From NCBI GenBank assembly GCA_018883385.1, contig VEQD01000002.1, forward strand, positions 1 through 43,299: a stretch of 43,299 bases of DNA, read 5' to 3'. How positions within the stretch are numbered: the first letter of the stretch is position 1; every line of letters begins with the position of its first letter. Made by a program: the position numbers and the translations under genes. The DNA comes from Rhodocyclaceae bacterium (lineage in GTDB: Bacteria; Pseudomonadota; Gammaproteobacteria; Burkholderiales; Rhodocyclaceae). Below are positions 26,798-35,112 of this stretch, piece after piece. Under the pieces are notes generated by a model. It was not told the DNA's origin, ran no database searches, and saw only the letters and a list, made by a program, of their open reading frames with translations.

Positions 26798-27919
26798 TCA
26801 TTGGATTGCGCCTAGTGCCTTGGCGCGTGCGGCCTGTTGTTCTAATGCCTCTTGCGTAGGGGCGCCTGTTCCTGTCACGGGCCAACCGGCCAGGTGCCGT
26901 TCAGCCAAGTCGGCGAGGGCGTTCATCCAGGCCGGCGATTCGTTGAGGCAAGGCAGGTAATGGAAGTGCTCACCGCCGGCTGTGAGGAAGGCGCTACGAA
27001 CTTCCATGTTGATTTCTTCCAGCGTTTCTAAGCAGTCGGCCACAAAGCCGGGGCAGAGAATATCGACGCGTTTGACGCCCTGTTTGGCCAGGACGATGAG
27101 TGTGGGTTCAGTATAGGGTTGCAGCCACTTGGCTTTGCCGAACCGCGACTGGAAGGTGGTGACCACCGATTCGGCGGGAAGGTTCAATGCTTCGGCGACC
27201 AAGCGGGCCGTTTTGTGACATTCGCAGAAATACGGGTCGCCCAGTTGGAGGTTGCGCTCCGGCAGCCCATGGAAGCTCATGACGAGTCGGTAGCTGGGGT
27301 CGGGCAGAGCTGGCGGCGTGCATTTCTGCCAATGTGATCGTATCTCGTTAGCTATGGCGTTGATATACCCTGCATCATCGGCGAAATTGCGGACATAACG
27401 CAGTTCTGGTTGGTTGCGCAGGGTGGTGACCCAGTTCAGCGCCTGATCAATCGCCGTGGCGGTGGTGCTGGCCGAGTACTGCGGATACATCGGCAACAGC
27501 AGTATCCGTGTCGCGTTGTCGGCACGAAGCTGTTCGAGCACGGCCGGAATGCTGCGCGGTCCGTTGCCGGCGTAACGCATGGCCCAGGTGACGATGAGGT
27601 CGTGGCCGCGTTGACGGAGCGTGCTGGCCAGCAGTCGCGCTTGGGCTTGGGTATGAACGAGTAGCGGTGAACCGGCGTCCGTCCAGATGGTGGCGTATTT
27701 GGCCGCCGATTTTTTTGGGCGTACGCGCAAGATGATGCCGTGCAGAATGGCCAGCCAGATCAGGCGGGGGATTTCTACGACGCGCGGGTCACCCAGAAAT
27801 TCGGCGAGATAACGGCAGACAGCAGCTGCGGTTGGTGCGTCGGGCGTGCCCAGGTTCACCAGAACAACGGCCGTTCGCGGCGGCGTGCCGTGACGCCAAA
27901 CGGGGGTTTGTTTTTTCAT
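26798..27919 (-). CDS. hemH: Ferrochelatase
   Basis: Ferrochelatase inserts ferrous iron into protoporphyrin IX, the last step of haem synthesis, at the inner membrane. From the ATG at 27919 the product has 373 residues. Family blocks are VVLVNLGTPDAPT, LLPMYPQYSASTTATAIDQA, the active-site MSFHGLPERNLQLGDPY with its His, and CPGFVADCLETLEEI with its Glu. AAGG lies ten bases before the start. It follows hrcA by five bases, so the two are one transcript. Frames starting earlier would run into hrcA and are not used. Confidence 0.95.
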   Translation of the reverse strand: MKKQTPVWRHGTPPRTAVVLVNLGTPDAPTAAAVCRYLAEFLGDPRVVEIPRLIWLAILHGIILRVRPKKSAAKYATIWTDAGSPLLVHTQAQARLLASTLRQRGHDLIVTWAMRYAGNGPRSIPAVLEQLRADNATRILLLPMYPQYSASTTATAIDQALNWVTTLRNQPELRYVRNFADDAGYINAIANEIRSHWQKCTPPALPDPSYRLVMSFHGLPERNLQLGDPYFCECHKTARLVAEALNLPAESVVTTFQSRFGKAKWLQPYTEPTLIVLAKQGVKRVDILCPGFVADCLETLEEINMEVRSAFLTAGGEHFHYLPCLNESPAWMNALADLAERHLAGWPVTGTGAPTQEALEQQAARAKALGAIQ

Positions 27920-27924
27920 GAGAG

Positions 27925-29010
27925 TTAGCCTTGGTGAGCCTGTTCGGTGAGCGCGCTCGAGAGCAGGCGGGCGGTGATGTCGACGATAGGAATGACACGA
28001 TCGTAGGCCATGCGGGTCGGGCCTATGACGCCGACCGAGCCCACCACCTGACCTTCGACCTGATAGGGCGCCGTGACAACGCTGCACTCGTCGAGTGTGG
28101 CGATGCCGGATTCCTGCCCGATATAGAGGCGGACGCCAGCCGCCTGTTGCGAGAGATCGAGCAGGCGGACGAGTGAGGTGCGTTGTTCGAAGAGATCGAA
28201 GAGTTCGCGCAGACGGCGCATATTGGAACTGAGATCTTCGACGTCAAGTAGGTTCTTTTCACCTGAGATGATGGTATCGGACTCGCGCGGCATCAGCGCC
28301 TCACTGCTGGCGGTGAGCGCCGCGGCCATCAAGGCCTGCATGTCGGCGCGAATACGCGTGAGTTCGTCATGAACCCGATGGCGCATTTGTTCGAGTTCCA
28401 GGCCGACGAAGTTCTGGTTAAGGGTGTTGGCGGCTTCGGTCAACTCGGCAGCGCTATAGGGCCGGTCGGTCGTGAGAATGCGATTCTGGACGTTACCGTC
28501 GCTGGTCACGAGGACAAGCAGCACGCGCTGATCAGACAGCGCAATGAACTCGATCTGGCGAATGCGTGTACTGGAGTGCCGTGGCGCAATCACGATACCG
28601 GCAAACTGGGTCAGATCCGACAGCAAGCGAGAGGCCTGGTTGATGATTTGACCCGGCTGCGCTCTGGCACTGGCCAGCTCAGCGAGAATGCGTGCTTGAT
28701 CGATTCGCTCCAGTGGTTGCATGGTCAGCAGCGAATCGACGAAGAAACGGTAGCCGCGTGGTGTGGGGATGCGACCGGCGGAGGTATGGGGGCTGGCGAT
28801 GAAACCGAGATCTTCCAGGTCGGCCATGACATTACGCACGGTGGCGGCAGAGAGATCCAACCCCGAAGCGCGTGAAAGAACCCGCGAACCAACGGGGGCG
28901 CCCTCGGCAATGTAGCTTTCGACCAGGGTTTTGAGCAACACGCAGGCGCGGTCGTCCAGCGGTACTGTTGACGGCGTGGGCGAGGTTGCTGAAGGTTGGC
29001 TGAACGTCAT
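27925..29010 (-). CDS. hrcA: Heat-inducible transcription repressor HrcA
   Basis: HrcA represses chaperone genes by binding the CIRCE operator. The product has 361 residues. The winged-helix domain is in the first 110 residues: LLKTLVESYIAEGAPVGSRV, LDLSAATVRNVMADLEDLGF, SPHTSAGRIPTPRGYRFFVD. The GAF-like and dimer domains follow, with QIEFIALSDQRVLLVLVTSD and VGSVGVIGPTRMAYDRVIPI. I saw no CIRCE repeat in this window, so its targets (typically groESL) must lie elsewhere. The GAGG before the ATG is only one base away; see the finding on a possible leaderless message. Confidence 0.95.
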   Translation of the reverse strand: MTFSQPSATSPTPSTVPLDDRACVLLKTLVESYIAEGAPVGSRVLSRASGLDLSAATVRNVMADLEDLGFIASPHTSAGRIPTPRGYRFFVDSLLTMQPLERIDQARILAELASARAQPGQIINQASRLLSDLTQFAGIVIAPRHSSTRIRQIEFIALSDQRVLLVLVTSDGNVQNRILTTDRPYSAAELTEAANTLNQNFVGLELEQMRHRVHDELTRIRADMQALMAAALTASSEALMPRESDTIISGEKNLLDVEDLSSNMRRLRELFDLFEQRTSLVRLLDLSQQAAGVRLYIGQESGIATLDECSVVTAPYQVEGQVVGSVGVIGPTRMAYDRVIPIVDITARLLSSALTEQAHQG

Positions 29011-29071
29011 GCCTCGATTCTACAAAATTATTCTGTGGTTTAATCGGGGAGAAATACGTTTCATCACCTGT

Positions 29072-29085
29072 CGATGCCGGCATCG
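29072..29085. repeat. 14-base palindrome between hrcA and nadK
   Basis: CGATGCCGGCATCG is a perfect inverted repeat with no loop, in the divergent space between hrcA and nadK. It could be an operator; no regulator can be named. Confidence 0.5.
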
Positions 29086-29130
29086 GTAGCGTGAAAGTCG
29101 CCCGGATGGGCTTTTTGCGGAGTCGGATTG

Positions 29131-30090
29131 ATGTCGTATCCCTTGCCGTTGCAATCGGTTGCGCTGATTGGCCGCCAGGATAGCCCTGAAGCGGCGGATT
29201 CCATTGCGGCTCTGGCAGATTTTTTTCGGGCGCAGGGTGTGTCGGTTCTCGTGGAGACCGAGACTGCGATTCAGGCGGAACAGTTGATCGGCAAATCGGC
29301 GCTGGCCGGTGGCGAATGCGCCGATTTCCAGCAGATCGGGTCCCATGCTGATCTAGCGGTGGTGGTGGGCGGTGATGGAACGATGCTCCATGCCGCGCGC
29401 CAGCTGGCGCGTTTTGACCGCCCGTTGGTCGGTATTAACCAGGGTCGCCTGGGCTTTATGACCGACATTGCCCGCTCCGACATGATCGAAGCGATGGGGT
29501 TGTTGCTCGCCGGCAAGTTCACCCAAGAAGAACGTTTACTACTCGATACCGAGGTGGTCTTTGGCGGCGCGTCGGCAGGTTGGAAGCCGCAGGCCAACTT
29601 GGCGTTTAACGATGTGGTGATCGATAAAGGCGCGATTGGTCGTCTGATCGAGTTTGAACTACGCGTGGATGACGAGTTTATTTTTAGTGCGCGGGCCGAT
29701 GGCTTGATTATCTGCACACCCACCGGTTCGACAGCCTATGCCTTGTCGGCCAATGGCCCGATTCTGCATCCCAAGCTGGGCGGCATTGCCTTGGTGCCGT
29801 TATGTCCGCACGCGCTGTCGAATCGACCGATCACCTTGCCGGACAGCGCACGAATTGAAGTGAAGCTGACCCAGGGTGCCAACGCGCGCGCCCACTTTGA
29901 CGGTCAGGAAACGGTGGACTTGATGCCAGGGGATTCGGTACGGCTGCAGCGTTCACCGCACCGGGTGCGTTTGCTGCACCCGCCAGGCTACAGTTATTTC
30001 GCGATGCTGCGTCAGAAGCTGCACTGGAGTGAAGGGCCGAGTATTCGAACGGGGCAAACCACGCATGGTTTGCGCGCGTCGGGAGCCTGA
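29131..30090 (+). CDS. nadK: NAD kinase
   Basis: The enzyme phosphorylates NAD to NADP. From ATG 29131 the product has 319 residues. The signature GGDGT is at residues 80-84 (VVVGGDGTMLHAAR), followed by INQGRLGFMTDI, FNDVVIDKGAIGRLIEFEL and TPTGSTAYALSANGPILHP. The C terminus is about 25 residues longer than in E. coli. GCGGAG at 29117-29122 is the ribosome site; the TTG just before the ATG is not needed. The order hrcA (divergent)-nadK-recN is common in Beta- and Gammaproteobacteria. recN begins four bases after the stop. Confidence 0.95.
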   Translation: MSYPLPLQSVALIGRQDSPEAADSIAALADFFRAQGVSVLVETETAIQAEQLIGKSALAGGECADFQQIGSHADLAVVVGGDGTMLHAARQLARFDRPLVGINQGRLGFMTDIARSDMIEAMGLLLAGKFTQEERLLLDTEVVFGGASAGWKPQANLAFNDVVIDKGAIGRLIEFELRVDDEFIFSARADGLIICTPTGSTAYALSANGPILHPKLGGIALVPLCPHALSNRPITLPDSARIEVKLTQGANARAHFDGQETVDLMPGDSVRLQRSPHRVRLLHPPGYSYFAMLRQKLHWSEGPSIRTGQTTHGLRASGA

Positions 30091-30094
30091 AGGA

Positions 30095-31768
30095 ATGTTG
30101 TGTCGGCTGGTCATTCGTGACTTTGTGTTAGTTGAATCACTGGAGCTGGATTTTCGACCCGGGTTTGGTGCGCTCACGGGTGAGACCGGCGCCGGTAAAT
30201 CCTTGCTGATCGATGCACTGGCCTTTGTGCTGGGTGAACGTGCCGATGCAGGCTTGATTCGCTCGGGTACCCAACGCGCCGAGGTGTCAGCGGAATTTGA
30301 TGCGGTTCAGAACCCTGAGTTTCAAGACTGGTTCGTTGCGCAGGAAATTCCGGTAGAGCCGGGCGAGGGTGTGCTCATTCGCCGGGTGCTCGAGGCGGCC
30401 GGTCGGTCGCGCGCCTTTGTGAACGGCGTGCCCGTGACCTTGCAACAAGTGCGTACCGTCGGTGAATGGCTGCTCGACATTCACGGCCAGCATGCGCATC
30501 AGTCGCTGCTGCGCTCGGATGCACAACGTCAGTTGCTCGATGATTTTGGCCAGTTGCAAAGAGACAGCGCTGCCGTTGCCGAGGCTTGGCGAACCTGGTC
30601 GTCGGCACGGCAGTTACTGGAAGAAGCTGGCAAACGCTCTGGTGATATTGAGGCGCGGCGTGACGCGCTGGCCTGGCAGATCAAAGCACTGGCGGAAGTG
30701 GCCAACGATGAACCCGATTGGGGTTGGCAGGCGCTGGGCGAAGAACAGAGCCGCCTGGCCAATGCCAGCACGCTGATTGAGATCGTGCAGGGTTCGATTG
30801 ATGCCCTTGGTGAGGGCGATGAACCGCTGCTTTCGCTCCTAAGCCGTTTAGAACACCGTCTCAAAGACGGCGCGGCGATGGACGTGCGCTTGCAGGAACC
30901 GACCGATCTTTTGTTGGCTGCGCACAACGAATTGTCGGAGGCACTGACGGTATTGCGCCGCCATCTTGATCGGCTGGATGTCGACCCGGCGCGGCTTGCT
31001 GAAGTTGAACGCCGTATGAGCTTGATGCTCGATCTGGCGCGTAAGCACTTGGTCGAACCCGTGGCTTTGCCGGCGCTTTACCATCAATTGCAGAACGAAG
31101 CTGAGCAGTTGGCCGATGCAACGGATATCGCGGCGCTGGAAGCGCGCGTGGCGATGGCCGCCAAGGCGTACGCCGAAGCGGCGGTGCGCTTGTCGAAGGG
31201 GCGCGAGAAAGCGGCGAAGGTACTCGGCAAGGGCGTGAGCGAGGCCATGCAGGATCTGGCCTTGGGCGGAGGGCGCTGCCAGATCGTGCTGCAGCCCGTG
31301 GATGGCGACGGGAGCGCACATGGCAATGAACGTATTGAGTTTCAGGTCAGCGGTCTGGCCGGTAGTGATTGGCGTCCTTTGTCTAAGGTGGTGTCCGGTG
31401 GTGAGCTTTCGCGGATTAGTCTGGCCATTCAGGTAGTGACCAGTGCATGCAGCGCCGTGCCGACCCTCATTTTTGATGAGGTCGATGTAGGTATTGGCGG
31501 CGGGGTGGCCGAAGTGGTGGGGCGTTTGCTAGCGAAACTGGGCGAACGACGTCAGGTGTTGTGTGTGACTCATTTGCCTCAGGTGGCGGCCTGTGCCGGT
31601 TGGCAATGGCAGGTCAGCAAGGAAAAATCAGGCAACGCGTTCCGGAGCAAAGTGAGCGCGCTAGACGATGCGGCGCGTGTCGAAGAAATTGCCCGGATGC
31701 TGGGCGGCGTAGAAATTACAGCCCGAACCCGGGCCCACGCGGCGGAGATGCTGAGGCTCGAGCGCTAA
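30095..31768 (+). CDS. recN: DNA repair protein RecN
   Basis: RecN is an SMC-like ATPase used in double-strand break repair. From ATG 30095 the product has 557 residues. Walker A is LTGETGAGKSLLIDAL (29-36 core), the ABC signature is VVSGGELSRISLAIQ, and Walker B is PTLIFDEVDVGIGGGVAEVV, separated by two coiled-coil arms (about 155-360). GGGAG at 30081-30085 is a possible ribosome site. LexA control is usual for recN, but no SOS box was noticed here. The stop codon TAA is in the loop of a hairpin. Confidence 0.95.
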   Translation: MLCRLVIRDFVLVESLELDFRPGFGALTGETGAGKSLLIDALAFVLGERADAGLIRSGTQRAEVSAEFDAVQNPEFQDWFVAQEIPVEPGEGVLIRRVLEAAGRSRAFVNGVPVTLQQVRTVGEWLLDIHGQHAHQSLLRSDAQRQLLDDFGQLQRDSAAVAEAWRTWSSARQLLEEAGKRSGDIEARRDALAWQIKALAEVANDEPDWGWQALGEEQSRLANASTLIEIVQGSIDALGEGDEPLLSLLSRLEHRLKDGAAMDVRLQEPTDLLLAAHNELSEALTVLRRHLDRLDVDPARLAEVERRMSLMLDLARKHLVEPVALPALYHQLQNEAEQLADATDIAALEARVAMAAKAYAEAAVRLSKGREKAAKVLGKGVSEAMQDLALGGGRCQIVLQPVDGDGSAHGNERIEFQVSGLAGSDWRPLSKVVSGGELSRISLAIQVVTSACSAVPTLIFDEVDVGIGGGVAEVVGRLLAKLGERRQVLCVTHLPQVAACAGWQWQVSKEKSGNAFRSKVSALDDAARVEEIARMLGGVEITARTRAHAAEMLRLER

Positions 31769-31778
31769 AGCGCTTGAG
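31757..31778. terminator. Hairpin spanning the recN stop codon
   Basis: CTCGAGCGC (31757-31765), loop TAAA, GCGCTTGAG (31770-31778), nine pairs with one G-T. The loop contains the recN stop. No T run follows on either strand, so it may be a weak two-way terminator between recN and convergent fur. Confidence 0.5.
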
Positions 31779-31782
31779 CGGG

Positions 31783-32235
31783 TCAGACTCGGCTGTGCAA
31801 CCCCTTCTTGGTGGGTCGATGCGGACAGCTCTGGTCCACACAGTCGGCGTACAGGCACAGATCGTGTGCCTGTATGCGAAAGCCCAGATTCTCGGCGATC
31901 TCGGCTTGTTTACGTTCGATCTCGGGATCGCAAAATTCCACGACGCGATCACACTGCAGGCAGACAAGGTGGTCATGGTGATCACCCCGGTTTAGCTCAA
32001 ACACCGCCTTGCCGGATTCGAAATTCTGCTTTTGTAGGAGACCCGCCTGCTCGAACTGAGTCAGCGCCCGATAGACGGTGGCCAGGCCGATATCGAGGCC
32101 ATCGGTGACCAGAATCCGATAGACATCATCCGCCGTGAGATGCGCATCCCGATGCTTTTCGAAGACCTCGAGAATCTTCATGCGCGGCATCGTGGCCTTG
32201 AGTCCGGATTGCTGCAGGTCTTTCGGGGAGGGCAT
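31783..32235 (-). CDS. fur: Ferric uptake regulator
   Basis: Fur represses iron uptake genes when bound to ferrous iron. From the ATG at 32235 the product has 150 residues. The winged helix contains HLTADDVYRILVTDGLDIGL and ATVYRALTQFEQAGLL. Metal ligands include the HHDHLVCLQC run (H86, H87, H89, C92, C95) and the second cysteine pair C132 and C137 in CVDQSCPH, so the structural zinc site is complete. AGGAA precedes the ATG by seven bases. It is divergent from bamE, the usual arrangement, and convergent with recN. Earlier starts would run into bamE. Confidence 0.96.
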   Translation of the reverse strand: MPSPKDLQQSGLKATMPRMKILEVFEKHRDAHLTADDVYRILVTDGLDIGLATVYRALTQFEQAGLLQKQNFESGKAVFELNRGDHHDHLVCLQCDRVVEFCDPEIERKQAEIAENLGFRIQAHDLCLYADCVDQSCPHRPTKKGLHSRV

Positions 32236-32298
32236 AAACGATTCCTGGGGGAGTGACTTCGGATATGATAGCGGCTTTTGCAACGACCTGTTCCGTCC

Positions 32299-32892
32299 AT
32301 GCCACTTTTCCGCCGTTGTGCCGCAACGCATCGCCAGAAGTCTGTTGACCGATGCGTCGGGCACTGGGCGGCTGCCGGGTTGATGTGTCTGATGGTCAGC
32401 GGACTGAATGGCTGTGCGGTTGAGCGCTATTTTCTGGAATACCGGATCAACGTGCAGCAGGGCAACTTGGTTGAACAGAAGCAGATCGTTCAGCTGCGCC
32501 CGGGTATGACGCGTGACCAGGTGCGCTACGTATTGGGGACACCGCTATTGCAGGATCCGTTCCACGCCGATCGCTGGGATTATGTCTACCGTTTCGAAAA
32601 CGGACAGACCGGCGAGATCACGATGCGTAATATCTTTATGTATTTTAATTCGGCGGGCCTGTTGCAACGCGTGGGTGGTGACGTCGCTGCTGGCCAGCCG
32701 GCCGAGGTGCAGTTTACGGGGAATCTCGATGCCGACGCGGCAGCAGCGGCGGGCGTCGCAGGGGCGGTCCGGGCGAATGAGCCGCAGGTCATTGACCTTG
32801 GCGCCTTACCCGAGGGGACTGAAGGCCCGGAAGAGGGTTCCGAACCAGAGAGTGATTCGTGGTGGTGGCGCTTTATTCACCTCTTCAAGTAA
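32299..32892 (+). CDS. bamE: Outer membrane assembly lipoprotein BamE
   Basis: BamE (SmpA/OmlA) stabilises the BAM complex. From ATG 32299 the product has 197 residues, longer than the roughly 110 of E. coli. A long, basic n-region of about 20 residues precedes the hydrophobic core and the lipobox LNGC (Cys39). The conserved domain spans [20 protein letters not shown], then [20 protein letters not shown] and YVYRF. After about residue 125 comes an Ala/Glu-rich tail ending [12 protein letters not shown], which is not part of the core family. TATGAT at 32264-32269 could be a -10. Confidence 0.92.
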   Translation: MPLFRRCAATHRQKSVDRCVGHWAAAGLMCLMVSGLNGCAVERYFLEYRINVQQGNLVEQKQIVQLRPGMTRDQVRYVLGTPLLQDPFHADRWDYVYRFENGQTGEITMRNIFMYFNSAGLLQRVGGDVAAGQPAEVQFTGNLDADAAAAAGVAGAVRANEPQVIDLGALPEGTEGPEEGSEPESDSWWWRFIHLFK

Positions 32893-32903
32893 AAGGAAAG
32901 ATG

Positions 32904-33716
32904 ATGTCTAACCCGGTAAAAATAGCGATCGCGGGCGCTTCGGGCCGCATGGGTCGTATGCTGATCGAGGCTGTTCTGGCGGATTCGGCAACGGTACTGC
33001 ACGCGGCATTTGAACGTGATGGCAGTGAGTTCGTGGGCCGCGATCCCGGTGAGTTCGTTGGGCAGTCGACGTCGGTGCGGATCAGTACGGATGTGACGGT
33101 GGGCCTGAAAGGCGCCGATTGCATGATCGATTTCACACGCCCGGAAGCCACCTTGGTGCATCTGCAAGCCTGTAAAGCGGCTGGGGTGGGCATGGTGATC
33201 GGTACCACGGGCTTCGAGGAAGACGGCAAGGCCGCGATTGCCGAAGCTGCCCAATCGGTGCCGGTGGTGTTTGCACCAAATATGAGCGTGGGCGTCAATG
33301 TGACCTTTAAGCTGCTGGAGATCGCCGCGGGTATTTTGAACAGTGGTTATGACGTCGAGATTGTCGAAGCCCACCATCGCCATAAGGTAGATGCCCCGTC
33401 CGGCACAGCCCTACGCATGGGTGAGGTTGTTGCCCAGGGACTGGGTCGCAACCTGAAAGAGGTGGCCGTTTATGGTCGCGAGGGCGTCACCGGCGAGCGC
33501 AACGAGAGCACCATTGGCTTTGCCACCGTGCGTGGCGGCGACATCGTCGGCGATCATGTGGTCATGTTCTGCGGTACCGGCGAAAGGGTCGAAATTGGCC
33601 ACAAGGCCAGCAGTCGTATGCCGTATGCATTGGGTAGCGTGCGTGCCGCCAAATTTATGCGCGGCCGCGCTAAAGGCTTGTTTGATATGCAGGATGTGCT
33701 CGGCCTGCGTGGCTGA
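32904..33716 (+). CDS. dapB: 4-hydroxy-tetrahydrodipicolinate reductase
   Basis: DapB reduces the DapA product on the way to diaminopimelate and lysine. The product has 270 residues. The Rossmann motif is [29 protein letters not shown] and GTTGF follow, then the substrate signature [25 protein letters not shown] at 32893-32897 favours ATG 32904 over ATG 32901. It follows bamE by 11 bases. The next gene, carA, has its own promoter-like -10 and leader. Confidence 0.97.
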   Translation: MSNPVKIAIAGASGRMGRMLIEAVLADSATVLHAAFERDGSEFVGRDPGEFVGQSTSVRISTDVTVGLKGADCMIDFTRPEATLVHLQACKAAGVGMVIGTTGFEEDGKAAIAEAAQSVPVVFAPNMSVGVNVTFKLLEIAAGILNSGYDVEIVEAHHRHKVDAPSGTALRMGEVVAQGLGRNLKEVAVYGREGVTGERNESTIGFATVRGGDIVGDHVVMFCGTGERVEIGHKASSRMPYALGSVRAAKFMRGRAKGLFDMQDVLGLRG

Positions 33717-33766
33717 GCCATGGCGGCCGGACCCCTGGGGCACTAGCGCAACGCAGCATTTTTCGC

Positions 33767-33772
33767 TATAAT
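33767..33772 (+). promoter_or_regulatory. -10 element of the carAB promoter
   Basis: TATAAT is an exact consensus -10. The region 17 bases upstream (33744-33749) does not resemble TTGACA, so an activator may be needed or the promoter is weak. The start would be near 33779. Confidence 0.55.
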
Positions 33773-33778
33773 TTGGCA

Positions 33779-33883
33779 GCTTAATGTCCTGCATTTGCAG
33801 GAATCAAGCGGGAGTTCCAAAAAGTTCGCCTTTGGGCGGCAGTTTTGGACTCCCGCTTTGCATGTCTGCCATCCGGAGCCGCT
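33779..33883 (+). promoter_or_regulatory. Structured carA leader
   Basis: Two hairpins are seen. The first is TCCTGC (33787-33792), loop ATTT, GCAGGA (33797-33802). The second has a 16-pair stem: 33806-33822 pairs with 33843-33858 with a single bulged T, enclosing an inner stem CGCC, loop TTTG, GGCG (33827-33838). No T run follows. A 37-codon frame starts at ATG 33784 and ends at TGA 33895-33897, overlapping the carA GTG. carAB operons are often controlled by arginine and pyrimidines; whether this leader senses either is inference. Confidence 0.6.
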
Positions 33884-35098
33884 GTGTCCTACGCTGAGTC
33901 TGCCTCGTCTTTATCGTCTGTCTCGCCCGCTGCCAAGAGCAGTGCCCCCCTTTGCGCCACCCGGCCAGCCGCTATGTTGGTGTTGGCCGATGGCACGGTT
34001 TTTCGGGGCGAGTCCATTGGCGCGGCGGGCAAAACATCGGGTGAAGTGGTATTCAACACGGCGCTGACCGGCTATCAGGAAATTCTCACCGACCCGTCGT
34101 ACTGCCGGCAGATCGTCACGCTGACCTACCCACATATCGGTAACGTGGGTTGCAACGATGAAGATTTCGAGTCGGGGGCCAATTACGCTGCCGGTCTGGT
34201 GATCCGCGATCTGCCGCTGGTGGCATCGAACTGGCGTGCCCAGAGCGACCTGTCTTCCTATCTGGTGAAGCATGGCATTGTGGCCATTGCCGGTATCGAC
34301 ACCCGCAAGCTGACCCGCATTCTGCGCGAAAAGGGGGCTCAAGCCGGGTGCATTATTGCCGCCGCTGCCGGTGAAACGCCGGATTCAGCCGCTGCACTGG
34401 CCGAGGCCAGGGCGTTCCCGGGCCTGGCCGGTATGGATCTGGCCAAGGAAGTGAGCGTAGCGCAGTCCTATACCTGGAATCAGGGTGAGTGGACACTAAA
34501 AGGTTACGTCACGGGTCCGGCGCCGCGTTTCAAAGTGGTGGCCTACGATTTTGGTGTGAAGCGCAACATTCTGCGCATGCTGGCTGAGCGCGGTTGCGAT
34601 GTGACCGTCGTGCCGGCAAAGACCCCGGCGGCCGAGGTGCTGGCAATGAATCCGGACGGCGTGTTCCTGTCCAATGGCCCCGGCGACCCCGAGCCCTGCG
34701 ATTACGCGATTGCCGCGATTCGCGAATTTCTTGCGGTCAAGAAGCCGGTGTATGGCATTTGCCTGGGGCACCAGTTGCTGGCCCTGGCCGCTGGCGCCAA
34801 GACCGTCAAAATGAAATTCGGTCACCACGGGGCTAACCATCCGGTGAAAGATGTCGACACTGGTCAGGTCTTGATCACGAGCCAGAACCACGGATTTGCC
34901 GCGGATGCTGAAACGCTACCCGCCAATGTGCGCGTGACGCACGTCTCACTGTTCGATGGCACGCTGCAGGGCATTGCGCTGACCGATGCCCCGGCCTTCT
35001 CGTTCCAGGGTCACCCGGAAGCGAGCCCTGGTCCGCACGATGTGAGCTACCTCTTTGACCGATTCATCGATCTGATGTCTCAATACGCCGCAAAATAA
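33884..35098 (+). CDS. carA: Carbamoyl-phosphate synthase small subunit
   Basis: CarA releases ammonia from glutamine for carbamoyl phosphate, the precursor of arginine and pyrimidines. From GTG 33884 (GGAG at 33875-33878) the product has 404 residues; from ATG 33974 it would have 374, nearer the usual length but with no ribosome site. The N-terminal domain starts [16 protein letters not shown] and includes [20 protein letters not shown]. The class I amidotransferase domain has the nucleophile in [15 protein letters not shown], and [13 protein letters not shown] with the catalytic His and Glu. The extra 30 residues of the longer form are low-complexity ([13 protein letters not shown]). carB follows by 14 bases. 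Confidence 0.95.
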   Translation: MSYAESASSLSSVSPAAKSSAPLCATRPAAMLVLADGTVFRGESIGAAGKTSGEVVFNTALTGYQEILTDPSYCRQIVTLTYPHIGNVGCNDEDFESGANYAAGLVIRDLPLVASNWRAQSDLSSYLVKHGIVAIAGIDTRKLTRILREKGAQAGCIIAAAAGETPDSAAALAEARAFPGLAGMDLAKEVSVAQSYTWNQGEWTLKGYVTGPAPRFKVVAYDFGVKRNILRMLAERGCDVTVVPAKTPAAEVLAMNPDGVFLSNGPGDPEPCDYAIAAIREFLAVKKPVYGICLGHQLLALAAGAKTVKMKFGHHGANHPVKDVDTGQVLITSQNHGFAADAETLPANVRVTHVSLFDGTLQGIALTDAPAFSFQGHPEASPGPHDVSYLFDRFIDLMSQYAAK

Positions 35099-35112
35099 TA
35101 AGAAGCTGAATC

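Noticed and set aside
28990-29110. Heat-shock promoter or CIRCE element before hrcA
   Set aside because: CCCCGATT on the minus strand resembles a sigma-32 -10, but the nearest TTGAAA-like word is only ten bases away, outside the normal spacing. No TTAGCACTC repeat is present.
32236-32298. Fur box in the fur-bamE gap
   Set aside because: GATATGATAG has a weak likeness to the hexamer repeats of a Fur box but lacks the inverted 19-base pattern.
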